This document shows positions 22,564-35,000 of a stretch of DNA of 64,000 nucleotides, piece by piece. The notes under the pieces are model-generated. The model was not told the DNA's origin. It did not search any database and was given only the letters and a program-made list of their open reading frames with translations. How positions within the stretch are numbered: the first letter of the stretch is position 1; each line of letters starts with the position of its first letter. The stretch covers positions 11,842,001-11,906,000 of the forward strand of contig NC_135251.1 in assembly GCF_964204865.1 (NCBI RefSeq), given 5' to 3'. The translations under genes and the position numbers were made by a program. Source of the stretch: Styela clava (lineage: Eukaryota; Chordata; Ascidiacea; Stolidobranchia; Styelidae).

Positions 22564-23384
22564 TTATGTGTCGCCAGCTTCATTGACGAATGGTGTGACA
22601 TACTCAGAGTGTCTGATTCCGATCGAGTATTGGGGAGCTCTGGGGCGGTTGTAGTTAACCATCTCTGGGTGATGAGCTCCAGGGCCTGGCTTGGTAGTTT
22701 TATCTCCGGGCATGTACCTTCTTGCAAGCATGGAATAGCAGGGCGCCTGTTTACGGTTTTTGTTGGGATCGACAATATTGTATCTCGCTGGTCCAGGTGT
22801 CTTCGCCAAGTCTTCATCGAAACTGCCAGTGACGGATCTCGCTGTCATCGAATAGCTCGCGCTCGACACTTTGTTGATCACCTTGCTGCCCAACAGCGGT
22901 GGAAGAGTGTAACTGTTCGGAGATGGGTACGAATCACATGCTCTGAATCGAGTTCGTGACCCCATTGAATATTTTGGTGCGTGTCTCTCGCCTTGCGGGT
23001 GGACCTTCTCATTCTGATAATTTCCAGGACCCGGTGTCTTGAAAACATTGGGATCTCTAGGGCGACCAAGAATAGAATAATGCGGCGTTCCATCTCTTCC
23101 ATGTCGCGTGTACCTGGTATCGATAAAATATATAGGACCAGGACTGAACTTGTTCGTCGAGATAAAAGATGTTCCTAGTCGTTTTCCGAACGAGTACGCC
23201 GGTTTCATGTTTTGTGTAAAGTCATGACCACTGAATCCGCAAGTCGATGGCAATTTGTACCGCCCTGGTCCAGGTCCGCGCAATTTTGCAGCAATAGGAG
23301 GCGAATCTTTAACTTGAACATCTGCCATGATCGGAACTCTGATGTTGTTGGGGCGTACTCCACAATGAAACACTCGTCTTCCGC
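22564..23384 (-). CDS. CIMAP1: CIMAP1/ODF3-like ciliary microtubule-associated protein
   Basis: SHIPPO/STPGR-repeat protein, a family of axonemal or sperm-tail microtubule inner proteins. The repeats run along the chain: GPGPGRYKLPSTCGF, FSPGPIYF, KTPGPGNY, YPSPNSYTLPP, KTPGPARYN and KPGPGAHHPE, with the YSILGR, YSMTAR, YSMLARR and YSIGIRHSEYVTP partners between them. Order and spacing follow vertebrate ODF3 (254 aa), including the RPNNIRVPIMA block that parallels human RPHRPRGPIMA. The start is unresolved. The first in-frame ATG is at 23328 (MADVQ), but the homologous block lies upstream of it and the frame stays open to a stop near 23433 without another ATG. An acceptor-like AAAACAG before 23384 would splice an upstream exon in. 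I therefore give the exon as ending at 23384. The body is intronless. Confidence 0.82.
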
Positions 23385-24748
23385 CTGTTTTGCACAATTT
23401 CGCAGTAGAAACAGTTTTTGTCGCTTACAAATATAAATTAACTCAAATTCATGTATATATTATGACGTCACTATAGTCCTTCTGAAAGCTTTTCAGAAGT
23501 CGAAATGTTGTGGTTCGCGTCCGTAGCCGAGTTGCTTATACCCAGAAGTTTATTTTAAAAGCATGCAAACTGAATGACGTCATGCATCCTGACGTCATCA
23601 CCGTTGAAATGGAATTATTTTTAAAACACGCCAGAAGCGAGCGAATAGCTTAACAATTATTAGCGAAAGCGTCAGTATTTAATTTTGATTATTCTTAGTC
23701 TAATTATTAGTAAAAATTTATTGTCTTTTACAGTATAAACATCTCTTCTCGTTAGGAAAACTCAAAATTGTATGTAATTGAAAGTAATTGTAAATCACAG
23801 AATTGTATATATTACTGTGATAACGGGCAACCAATTTTACGTGACAAGGTGTTATATTTTCAACACTGTTTTACACACGCGATAAAAATTGTCCAAGATC
23901 TCAATTGCTGTCATCTTCAAATGCGATTTATGAAACGTTTTGTTATATCGCATGATAAACCAATGGCCCAGAAACTGTGAGATCTGGTTTAAATTTGGAC
24001 AAGACGTATTGTGCCCTGTTGTTTTTTTATGAAAATGAAATGTTCATGGGAAAATGTGTTTGCTGTCGTTTTACGCGGTACATCTGTTTTAATCGGACGT
24101 TGTTTCTAATATTTATGAGTAACACCAGACTACGAACGTGAACGGTGCTAAACTGGAATTTAGACTCAAATTTATCGCCTGCTTGGGATGTTGAATGACG
24201 AAACTAACATCATATTTACTAAGCACCAACCGTGCTGCAATCCCACCATGTGTTGTTGATAGGAAATCGGTTTGAATTCCAAAATTGAATACCCCTTTGT
24301 ATAAAACCGAACTGTTTTGTATAAATAAATGAATGAAGCCATGAATTAAAATAATACAGCAAAGAGTTGTTGCGCCAATTAGTCTATATATTGTTACGTC
24401 ATAATTTTATTTTGGCTTTGTGACGTTTCAATAAAGAAATAAACCAATCTGAATAGACCATACAGGTTATTCAGAATCTTATTTTAGATTTCAGGGTAAC
24501 GACACTAAATTGTTTAAAATTATTTGCTTATATTAAATAAAACAACCTTTTTCTAACATGATTTACGAAAAATCAGAGTCCTTTATGAATGTTTTCCATA
24601 AGACTTTTTGAAACCAATGATATCCCACTCACTTTATCATGGCGAATTCCCAAAAATGTTTCTCATACGCGATGCCAAGCAATGCTGACTGACTAAGAGG
24701 TTTTATAAATGAATAACTTCCTATTAAAATCAGACGAATACAAAAATA
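23385..24748. other. Upstream region of the CIMAP/ODF3-like gene
   Basis: Should contain its 5' exon and promoter, but I could not choose them. A TGACGTCA-type pair (GAATGACGTCATGCATCC and CTGACGTCATC) lies at 23573-23602, a possible CREB/CREM site near a sperm-type gene. No other gene was seen. Confidence 0.35.
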
Positions 24749-24861
24749 GGCGCTCTAGAAGTATGTACACCGAGATGGCGCACAGCCTGATAGCCATAAC
24801 CTGGTACACATACTATGTTCAGGTTGTGCGCCATCTTGGTACATATACTTCGGAGAGCACC
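24749..24861. mobile_element. Family A short MITE with perfect 8-base duplication
   Basis: GGCGCTCTAGAAGTATGTAC to TACTTCGGAGAGCACC, flanked by CAAAAATA on both sides (24741-24748 and 24862-24869). ACCGAGATGGCGCACAGCC and GGTTGTGCGCCATCTTGG are the inverted subterminal blocks. Confidence 0.8.
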
Positions 24862-26490
24862 CAAAAATATTTTTCATTCCATAATAAGAATAAAATAACC
24901 AGGGAAGGCTTTATTCTCGCCAGGAGCGGAATTGAAACCCTCGCAATTTTTGCTGCTCTATGTGGGCAATGCAAACTGACCAAAAGTTCTAGCAATAGTA
25001 AATGTCAATTTCCACTTTATTTCAATTAACCTAGATAAATACCCCCATTCTATAATTAGGCTTATACCATATAAGACAAAAGAAGTGGGGCAGTATGTAT
25101 TGGACAAATCTTGGTTCGATTCCAAGGCTTAGCAATATTTAACTCGTATGAAAATTAGGAATATTCAACTCACTAGAAAGCTTGCACTTTTTCGGGATTT
25201 AAATAATTTAACAGCGGTACAGTTAACGTTAGTTGTTAAATTGACGTATAGAACATATATAATAAATATGAAATAACAATGTAGCAGACCTCTCTCTCTC
25301 TCTAAACCAATGAAATGAGTCACAATAATAAATGGGCCGCCTTCGTTAAAAGAACAAACTTTACAATAGAACAAATTTAGTATCAATGAAAAACATAAAT
25401 TTTTTTTATGACTGCCATACTGCATGACAGGGACATTTATGTCTATCGGGCGGGACGACGGGACATTTTGTCAAAACCGGAAATGTCCGGGCTAAATCGG
25501 GGCGCATGGTAAGCTTACCTATAAGAGGAATAACATAACCGTAGTTTGGAGGCTATATCTTGAGTCACAAACATCGCATTATGTAGAAACTGAGTTGTGA
25601 TTTTAAACACTGAAAACTGGAATTCAAACTACTAATAAGCTAGATAAGATAAGTTTGATTCATTTTACAAACTGGGATCCTTGTTTTGAATGTTCAACTG
25701 TGAAGATTGTGGGATGGATTATCGGATTGAAAATATTTTGCTCCAAATTTCGAACTTTCTCTTCAACTACTTCAATTGCTGTCAAAATTTCGGCGGTTTA
25801 ACACGAAAGTTTCTCATTACCCTTGCACTCTGAGGTTCGTAATTGTAACCCTAATTTTGTTAGATTCAAGTTGCACCACAGCTTATAGATTCAGCTCATC
25901 GTTAGGTCTGTTTCATACTTGATGACACCAGCAGTGACAGTACTTCGTGGCCTATTTGAGGATTGCGTTTGTTTACCAGACAACGATTTTGCATTTCAGG
26001 AACCCGTCCACTATGTCAGATATTCAACAATAAAAAGCGGCTCAATTTGCAGTTATATTTCTTCCACTCGCTGACCACAAGGTCGCTTGAATTTATCTTC
26101 TTTCAGAACCTACATGGTGGTATGATTTTTAAACAACGACATTTGTGAAAGTAATCAAACTATTTATTGGGTTTGTCTGATGGATATTTGACTTCCGAAT
26201 CTCCTGACGCTATCTATCTGGTTCCGGTACACCCTTATGTGAGGCGTAAACTGGTTGGATGACATCATCAATTGCAAATGAAATTGAATCATTCCTCATT
26301 CATTACATTCCAAAACTAGAGACAACCACAATCTTTAACCACTGAATTTCAAAGCAATCGGTCCAGTAATTAAAGAGAAAATCGATTTTTTCATAACAAC
26401 AAGTAAAAGAATTCTAACAACAACATATTACCAAAACGATCTATATGTCCCCGTCATGTTCAGTAAATAACGAATTGAGTTTCACACAGC
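24862..26490. other. Intergenic, no confident gene
   Basis: Contains a (CT)n run at 25290-25302 and, on the minus strand at 26213-26310, a short frame ending VIQPVYASHKGVPEPDR followed by AATAAA. The frame lacks a good acceptor and is not annotated as a gene. Confidence 0.3.
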
Positions 26491-26750
26491 ATTCACGACA
26501 TCTAGTGCGAAACCTGGACGGTTATCGACAATTCCAACAGCGCCGCTGGTGAAGGTGCTGAGCTGACAGGTGTGATAAAGCTTCTTTCTTGATTTACCTC
26601 CGTCGTTATGAGTGGCCGGTGTTTTCTGTCGATTTTCGGACCGCCTTCAACGGGACTCGAATTCACCTTGTCTCAAGCTCATTGATTGTGCGCTTCCGTC
26701 GATCCATCTGGTCCGGAATCTACTCCCACTGAATGTTTGCGGTTAAATAT
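26491..26750. other. GC-richer segment with long open frames on both strands
   Basis: Stands out from AT-rich surroundings. The plus strand reads CETWTVIDNSNSAAGEGAEL after CTAG and before a possible donor ACAG|GTGTGA. The minus strand reads VNSSPVEGGPKIDRKHRPLI and stays open for about 58 codons. I cannot decide which, if either, is coding. Confidence 0.25.
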
Positions 26751-27437
26751 CCACAATACTGCATTTTTCATTTTGTTTCAGTATGTAAACATCAAGCCAA
26801 TTTCAACAGGTGACTCTATAACGTGAATCACGAGCTCACGTTTACAGTATTTAATTAGATTTATGATAGACGTATAAATACGACTCGATATCTTTCAATG
26901 TTAAACTAGTGTGGATAAATGTTTTAGGATTTGTAATCTGTGTGTTGTGGAAATTACGAATAAAAACATATAGAGATTTTTAACGCATCTTCATTCACGT
27001 GGGCGTTGAAGCTGAAGGGTGAACGAGTGACTTGCAAGTCAGAGACAATCTTCAAATTAGCAATATACGGTGACATCACATTCATTTACCAATCATATAT
27101 GCTATGACTCCGCTTCTACAAATTCGAATTGAATTTGCTTACAATTTATATTTCACAAAGCTTGTTCACTTTATACTATACATACATGTTATTTAAAGTC
27201 AAATTATTTCAAATGGAAATACTGTGCCAATTTGCTCAGGAAATAGAAAAATTGTACGTAAACATGCATTTTAACTGGCTATTGAAAATCCGAATCAAAC
27301 TGATTCGTTGAAACCAATTTGATGAAAAAAAATTACCTGAATGGTAGGCTATCTAATTGAATTCTGTATGTCAACTACAATAAGTTTGATATTTTTCGAA
27401 ATCTCGATTTGCTGAATAACCCAACAATCATTGGCAG

Positions 27438-27800
27438 CTAGGGGAGGCCACACGGGCGGCACATTGTACAGGGCGCAGATGTATAGTTCGCTTTATTATA
27501 CATGTTCTACTTGATGTATTTTTATTTAAATAAAATTGACATTACGTGTATAGTTTTGTGCGACAGATTGTGGTCATGGTGAGTCAGCAATGGCTGACTG
27601 CCCGCCCCGTCAGTGTGCTCGTCTGGTCATTGCGTGATTTAGATCAATGATACAAACATTTCACTTCTACTTGACATTTTATTTATTCCTTCTCATGTAT
27701 AACAACATCTATAATTTGTTTTCCCACGAATTATTTTTGAAGGTTGGTATAAAAGGGGCATCATTATCAGAAACTCGCCCTGGGCTGCCTAAGGTTCAGC
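27438..27800. repeat. Possible DNA transposon relic
   Basis: AGGGGAGGCCACACGGGCGG at the left and TCGCCCTGGGCTGCCTAAGG at the right bracket AT-rich DNA. GC-rich ends with an AT-rich middle resemble the hAT relics elsewhere here, but no clear duplication was found. Confidence 0.3.
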
Positions 27801-27869
27801 ACGCCCCGTAGTAGTTTTTAGCATAGTGATCTCACTCATTGTTTAAGTTGTAACTACATCCCTTTTCAG

Positions 27870-28099
27870 AATACCATTCATTCACATTCGCGCTGAAAGC
27901 TAACACAATTAGTCAGTCAGGCGGTACTACATGCGTGCTGTCCAATACCGCCGGGACTTCCACCAACTGGAGTAGTTTGTAAGATCCATTGCTGCAAGGT
28001 CACTCGCATAAATTCCTCTATGAAGCACTAAGAATGTGGTAAACTTGAAATCTGTTTTATCCTAGGAGAAGTAGAGGCAGCAATTATGTTACATATTGA
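27870..28099 (+). CDS. Probable 3' exons of an unrecognised gene
   Basis: Exon 27870-27978 lies between a good acceptor (ACTACATCCCTTTTCAG) and donor (AGTAGTTT|GTAAGA). In the only open phase it encodes YHSFTFALKANTISQSGGTT then CVLSNTAGTSTNWSS. It joins in phase to 28066-28099 (acceptor TTTTATCCTAG), giving RSRGSNYVTY and a TGA stop at 28097-28099. A possible upstream micro-exon is 26782-26809 (after CATTTTGTTTCAG, before AACAG|GTGACT) reading YVNIKPIST, which also joins in phase. Ser/Thr-rich composition would fit an extracellular protein. No family was recognised and the 5' end was not found. Confidence 0.35.
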
Positions 28100-29087
28100 A
28101 GCAGTAACAAGAAAATTTTATAATGTAGATAATATCAAAATAGGCGCCATTAGAATTACACATTCGTGCAACGATCAGATTACCCCAATTGTATTAGCAT
28201 ACACTTGTTGGTTAATTTTAACATCGATATTTGACGTGCCCTTCCCATTGCTAGAATATGTTATATTTGATAGTAAAATTCTCGCGGTATTCAGTGATTT
28301 ATTTTAATGAAGCCAATTTATGCTGGTCGTGTATCCATGTTGAATGTGTTTCAACGCCGCCAGCGCTATTCGATAGATATTCTCACTCGGCATACAGGCA
28401 TGAAGCATGACAATTCAAATATATATTTCAGTTTATTAGGTCACTGTCAACTATGATTGTAACGTCGTCAAAGCATGAAATTGAGGATTCGCCGGCGTTG
28501 AAGAATATAAGAGCAAGCTTAAATGACAGAGAGTTCTTTTAGTCCAGGAATTTTTATTAGAGAAGTTTTTACTGATAAAATAAACGATTACCAAGACGAT
28601 AGTTATGTTTTTTGTTTGTTGTTTTCGATATTAACTTGCTGTTGTATTGTTTTGTATTCACTGTGATGTATGGATTGAGGATATACCCACTCGTAATACG
28701 AGAACTAGACATTGAATTTTCTAGCAACTAAAAAATCTCATTGAAGCCTCAAACAGGAAGCAGCAAAAAACAATAGAATTACGGAACGCGACATACTATT
28801 TCAGTATTTGTAATAGCAATTTTTAGCCCCTAATTCTACACCGGTAGCACCCGAAAGAGAAGTGGAATTATTGAACGCGACATAATATTTGTAATAATTG
28901 GTAAAGCTGTTTTACTCAATGTGGCGCCTTATACTAGCAACCATGGCATAGTCGTTGTTACCATAATATGTTCTTGCAATTTCCACTAAACAACTAACTC
29001 CGAATACAATTTTGACCTATAAATAGTATCCAGAGTAATCAATAGCTACATACCAGCCGCTGTGTGCAAAAAAAACTCCTAAAAGGC
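28100..29087. other. Intergenic region upstream of the SPEC3/Stum gene
   Basis: No repeat or exon recognised. It should contain the promoter and leader of the Stum gene, but no TATA box or clear start site stands out. Confidence 0.3.
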
Positions 29088-32000
29088 ATGTCCGAACAAG
29101 CAGAAAATGCCGGCAGCCAAGCGGGTAAGCAAAAAGATGGAAGAATAAAAGACGATGATATGAAGGAAGTTAACCTGCAAGTGAACGAAGAACAAACTGG
29201 TAAATCGAACGAAGGGAAATATGAAATTAAAGTAACAGAAAAGAAAGGTTTGCTGCGATCTGCCATACCCAGAGTCCAAGTGCCGATAGCTTGGCTCGTT
29301 CTGTTCTTCAACGTATTCTTGCCTGGAACAGGTAAGATCTAAAATAGAGACAAAGTTTTGTTGATCGATTACGTGAGAAATTGTTTATAATAGGTGTACA
29401 TTTATTCTGTCGGTACCTTACCGATCACAAATACTCGCACCGCCTTAAATTGTTGTGTTGCTAAGAGTAAATGCAATCAGTTGAATGATATATCTCTCCT
29501 ATTATACCATACGGTATAGATTTCTATGAAACGCAAATCTTCCTTATTTCGCGTCGATATTTTCACTTCAAAGGACTTCTTGTAGGATTAGGAGGCAAAG
29601 AAAACATGCGATTGTTCAGAATTTCACGCGAACACGATAAGTCACGTTACGTAGTGGTACAGCGAGCATGAGTTTTCGATTGAAATTGAGGTATAATGTG
29701 AGCAAAATATTTCTGAATTTTAAAATGATGGCTTTGAAATTGGGTCATACTAAATTTCTTATATTCTAAACATATCTTGCAACCAAATAAAGTGATGAGT
29801 TTGTAACAAGAGTAATGACATAAATATCGACAAATTGTGACTCTGAGTGACATTCGTCTTTGCCTAGTAATATCGATCATATGTAGCAACATATGCTTAT
29901 TTGATGGATGTCGTGCCAAGCTTCCGTGAGACATGAAATCTGTTCAAATTTGTTTTTATTATTTGGAATTCTTGTGGTAAAATTTTCCTCTTCTGTAGCG
30001 TCTCGGTATAATATTATCGGATTAAGGCTCTCAATGTGATAAGGTGTTATAAACTATGACGTAATAATAAATGTGGTATATGGTATTTAATTTAGCCAAG
30101 ATTGATATTTACATTTTCAGTATAATATGCATAAACGGTCGCCATTCGAATGACTATTTCAGACACAAACCCATTCTCACACACAATAATATAAGCTGTT
30201 CCGTAGCTATACATTACGAATGTCGATCGGGACGAAGTTTTGAACTATTTTACATTCGTACGTTTTAGTCCAAATTTTTTGGGTACTTGCTATACACTGA
30301 AAGATTAGATAATTCATTTAATATGGTAGTAAGACAGTAATTATCATATAGAAGACAAACACACACGACTGAAATTGTGGAAAGTTGCCAAAACTGCAAA
30401 TAAGATTCAGAGCATGAGACCTAAAAGGAATTCATGGGCAATCCCAACTCGTGAAATACAATTCAAACACGATGCCGTACTCTTTAACCAAGCTTTAAGC
30501 TTGTGATAGGTCATTACATAATATTTTGCCAGCTTGTGTTGGCTATTACAAAATTCTTATTCGATGTTCATTTTCTCATGCTAATGTGAAACGTAGTTGC
30601 AAGAAATTTAAATCGATCACTGCTGTAATTTTAAGAAAGTAGCATATTTATTGTGTCTTTATATTTAACCAGTAATTTCACTAAAGTAAACTATTAGTAC
30701 AAGCCAACGTTGAAAACCAGTACTTGGTAGTTTTGTGCATTTAGTATACATTAAATTTTTGTGGAATTTTCAAATCACCGATTCTCGCTTGTTAAGCCAT
30801 GTGGATGTGGTGTCATTGTATTCCGTAAGTCACCTGTTCGAACAACATGTATTCCCTACCTACCATACTAGAAGCAGTAACCTAAAAGTAAACACTTGGT
30901 GGATGGTTTCAATATATATTCAATTCTGAGATGCGAAGTGATTCAATTATGACCGGGTCGCGTAAAAATAAGCATTGTGAAATTGTGTGAATGTCAAAGT
31001 TTGTACATGAAGGTGTCCTCATTACGATGGAAATTATATTTTACGGATGAAGATCAGAACTATAGAGGTTTCCAACCTTCTCAACACCACTGTTCTAGTT
31101 AATGATTGGCCTTTCCGGTAGTCTCTAGAAACAATGTTTTTATCAGATCTGCACCGATAAATCGTCTTGAGTTTGGAGAAATATATATATTAGTTGAGCT
31201 CTGTGGAAAACTTCTCGCATAGACGACGTACACAAGAACAAACGTTTCATAAACTTTAAATTTTACCGACCCACAATCTAAAGTTTAGATTCCAAACGAT
31301 AGAATCAGTAATATCGAAAATATTATCGTGAAAAAATTTGAACCAAAAATAAATCGATGTATGGAAATGTATGTAATATCTATATGTCACTTCTCGATAA
31401 GCAAATCGATATTTTCTGCTGTTTTTTATATATTATCTTCAGTCGCAATTAAATTGAGAGATTGATTTCATTGAACTTTGCTGGACCTCATGCCGTCACG
31501 TATTGAGAGATGGATCGCCACTAAAACAATCATACGCTAATTTAACAGCTGCCACATTTTGCATAATGCACTGAGAATTGTTTATTTTCTCTTCAAATTA
31601 TTCGTAACCAACTAATTACCGAAATTTGTAAATAATTATGGATAATTTTGTTCCGACAATGCTATGACGATGTAAAATCAATTTTTCTTGTCAACAAAAC
31701 ATGAAAAGAGGCTTAATTAGATGAATTAACATAATTCGTCTAACTCTAATCTGAGCAGATGTTCTTGATCGTTTTCCGGCTGCACATATAATGCGTATAA
31801 ATTTTAAGACGATTTAAAAAAATACAATATAAATGAAAAATCATTTCTCTGTTGAAATATTAGTAAGATGTTATTTTTCGCCTTATTTATTTATGAGAAC
31901 ATTTTAATTTGATATAAACGCATTTTGGATAAAATTGAGTTGCAAGTCATGTGTTTCTTCAAACAATATTTTTGCAGGCATTCTACATGACTTTGTCTTG

Positions 32001-35000
32001 AGTTTACAAACATATGCAAAACGAAAAAATTGAAAGATGCGAAAGTGTAAGAGTAGTTACTTGCGAAGCTTAAGTTGCCCATAGATTGAACCATTTTGTA
32101 ACTTAGCTAAAACTCAATATTATTCTGTAAAAGATTCAGTCAACCTTCCAACAAGTAGCTTATTCATATACATTGTGTATAGGAATTGTATAAACTATAT
32201 ATTGTTGAGCAAACGTAATCCTGGCAAAACAAAATTATCTTTAAAGTGTAATAGTGGCAAACCTAACACTAACAGGTCTTTGGTTACCTATATTCAAGAA
32301 ATATACATATATTAATTCGGATTTGAATCGAAGCTTGCAAACCCCTGTACTGCAATGGCGGAACCGCGGGGTGCTGCGGAAGTAAATGGCCAGGTCGAAA
32401 AGTCAAAGATGATGTCCTCATTGTGACCCTCAAGTTTTGTCGGACCGGCCATGCCCCCGACCGACACAATCCTATTTTTTAGATAGTTTTGTCGATGTCT
32501 TGAGCTGACAAAATACATTCTCGTAAATGTCCACTCTAAAAAGCCTAATTTTTCGGATAATTCTGGTTCCACAAAATCATATTCTTGGTAAAATCAGGCC
32601 ACCATCAGGGTCGTTATGTGAGCAATAAGAGATCTTTGTAGCAAAGTACTAATCAAGGGTACGTCATCCAAAAATTACGTCACTACGACGTAATAACTCC
32701 CGCCAAAATGTACAGACCGCGTCCAAGACTCGCAGACAATCGGGTGAAATCCGACAAGATACGTCGTGTACTCGATTTCGGGTTGTCGTCTACCTGTTTT
32801 GGACGACTGTGCGTATATTTTGGCGACCCGGCACTGTGACGTAATTTTTGAACGACGTTCAAAACAAATGAGGGTTAGGAATGGCGGATGCAAAAATTTT
32901 GTTGAGCAATGAATACCAGAAGTACTTGTGGTACTATGCTACACCAGACCCCAATTCAAGTACCCGAATCCCGATTTTACCACTTGCTTTTTTTATAGGA
33001 TGAATTTTTCTATATGACAGGTACCCTTATCTTGTCTCTCTTCTCACTGTGTGGAGTTCCTACTGATCTTAAGAAACAAAACTTCTGTCTTGCCTTTCTC
33101 ATCAACCTTCTCACCGCTTTTCTACAGATGATAACTGCTGTAATTATTATTGGATGGATATGGAGTGTATACTGGGGAATGTTTGCAGTAACTGAAGCAA
33201 GTAAGTACTTCAATTTTATGAAAAAAGTTAAGAAACTACTTATGGAACTAAGTAAGACTATATGTAATGAACTGTCGCTTTTTATTGATGGTTGGGTACT
33301 CCCTTAGTTTGTGTACAAGGTAAGGCCATAATTTTATTCCGATTTTTCTTATTTTAGTTCTATTACGACTATCAGTGTTAGCCAAGTGAATATACCCCCT
33401 GCCCATAGTTTTCAGTCCCTACAATTTGATGTAAAGTAGACAAACATAATTAGTTACTTCCATATTGGTACACTACACACACTTCCGGAGCGCCGAATGT
33501 TGTGCTTGAAATTGAATATAGTTCGAGTAGGGCTTCTTGTTTCGAGGTGAATCCGTCAATTTTTGGTAAAACGATATTTTTAAAATGCAATCCCGAAATA
33601 TGACTGTTTTCCCTTTAATGAGTTATTCATGAAACATGTTTTTTATTGCGTGTTTCAGCTCAGCTTACTGATTGAATGATATATTTTATGTCTTCATTAA
33701 TTTTTGTGCCTGGATAACCCGTTGCAATAAAAGTTATACACAATCACGTCGTTTAACTATTGAATTTAAATATCTTTCTTAAATAAACAAATATTTGATT
33801 CGATTCTGAAATCATCCAGTATTCCAAAATGCCCAGCCCTAATTCAAAGCACAAAAAAGGTCCAAAAAAGGTCTGAAAATTACACTCTATCACTAAAAAC
33901 AATATTTTTCAATCAATTGTCCAAGGTATTTGCACGTTTAATAACTTCACAATGATTTGCCACAAAAAAGACCTGCAAAGTATGTGGAATGTGGATTCTG
34001 TAAAAGTAGTCGTTACGTGCTTCTTCATATCGGCATGAAGGGATAATTTACAAACCAAATTAAAATTCACCTAAAACATAATCGAACTTGTCGAATAATT
34101 TTTTTTGCCAGGATTTTAGTTAGAGGCGATTAATTATTGTAAATATACTGGATGGGCATACGCATTCCCGTTCTGGGTGGAGTGGTGGTAAAGTGGTTGT
34201 TCCAATGTCCAAAGAAGGTATTTTATAAAAAGCGATATTTGAATAAAACAGTTTATTGCCACATTTCCAACCAGGAAGTAATTTTGCTTTGTATTTGCTG
34301 CAGTATCACAAATATTTTTTATTATTACTATAATACTGTATTCGTTTATACACACCACACAATACAAAATACTTGATTAAACTGTACAAAAATGGGAGTG
34401 CTACTTGCGCATAACACTAGCCAAAGGTCCATTAAACATTGAATAAATAAAGTAATGAGGAATAAATAGTTACAAAATAGACGAAGGGAGGAATTTTAAG
34501 AAAAAGATTGGGAAGCACTCGTGTATTCGTTTCATTCTGCAGCGTTACTAACGAGGTAATAATCCAGTCATCACGTTTTCCATCGACGACTTAGTTATGA
34601 TCGCGGGCGACACATGTACACACACAATAGGCCGTACTTTATTTGGTGCTCCATAAGTGTGTGTACCAATATGCAGGTAACTAATTTTGTTCGCCTACGC
34701 TACATCGATTTGTGTGAATCGACGGAAGCCTATTGGCAGGGGGTATATTCACTTGACTAGCACAGACAGTATCCGAACTCGTAATAGAACTAAAATCAGG
34801 AGAATCATAATAAAATTATGGCCTAAGCCTAACCTGGTACACACACTAGTACGGGATTACCCTTTACTGAACTACGGATTTCCAATTCAATACTTGTGAT
34901 TTGATTCCGTTTACATTAAACGAAAAGCAACACCACTGCTATGCTAGCAATGTTCACAACATATGACCTTGTGGCGAAGCCATGTTACCACAGCAGGTAA

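Noticed and set aside
22609-22959. 116-residue plus-strand frame
   Set aside because: Shadow of the CIMAP/ODF3 gene; no independent start or domain.
26213-26310. Short minus-strand frame ending GVPEPDR with AATAAA after it
   Set aside because: No convincing acceptor or upstream exon; 29 codons is too short to stand alone.
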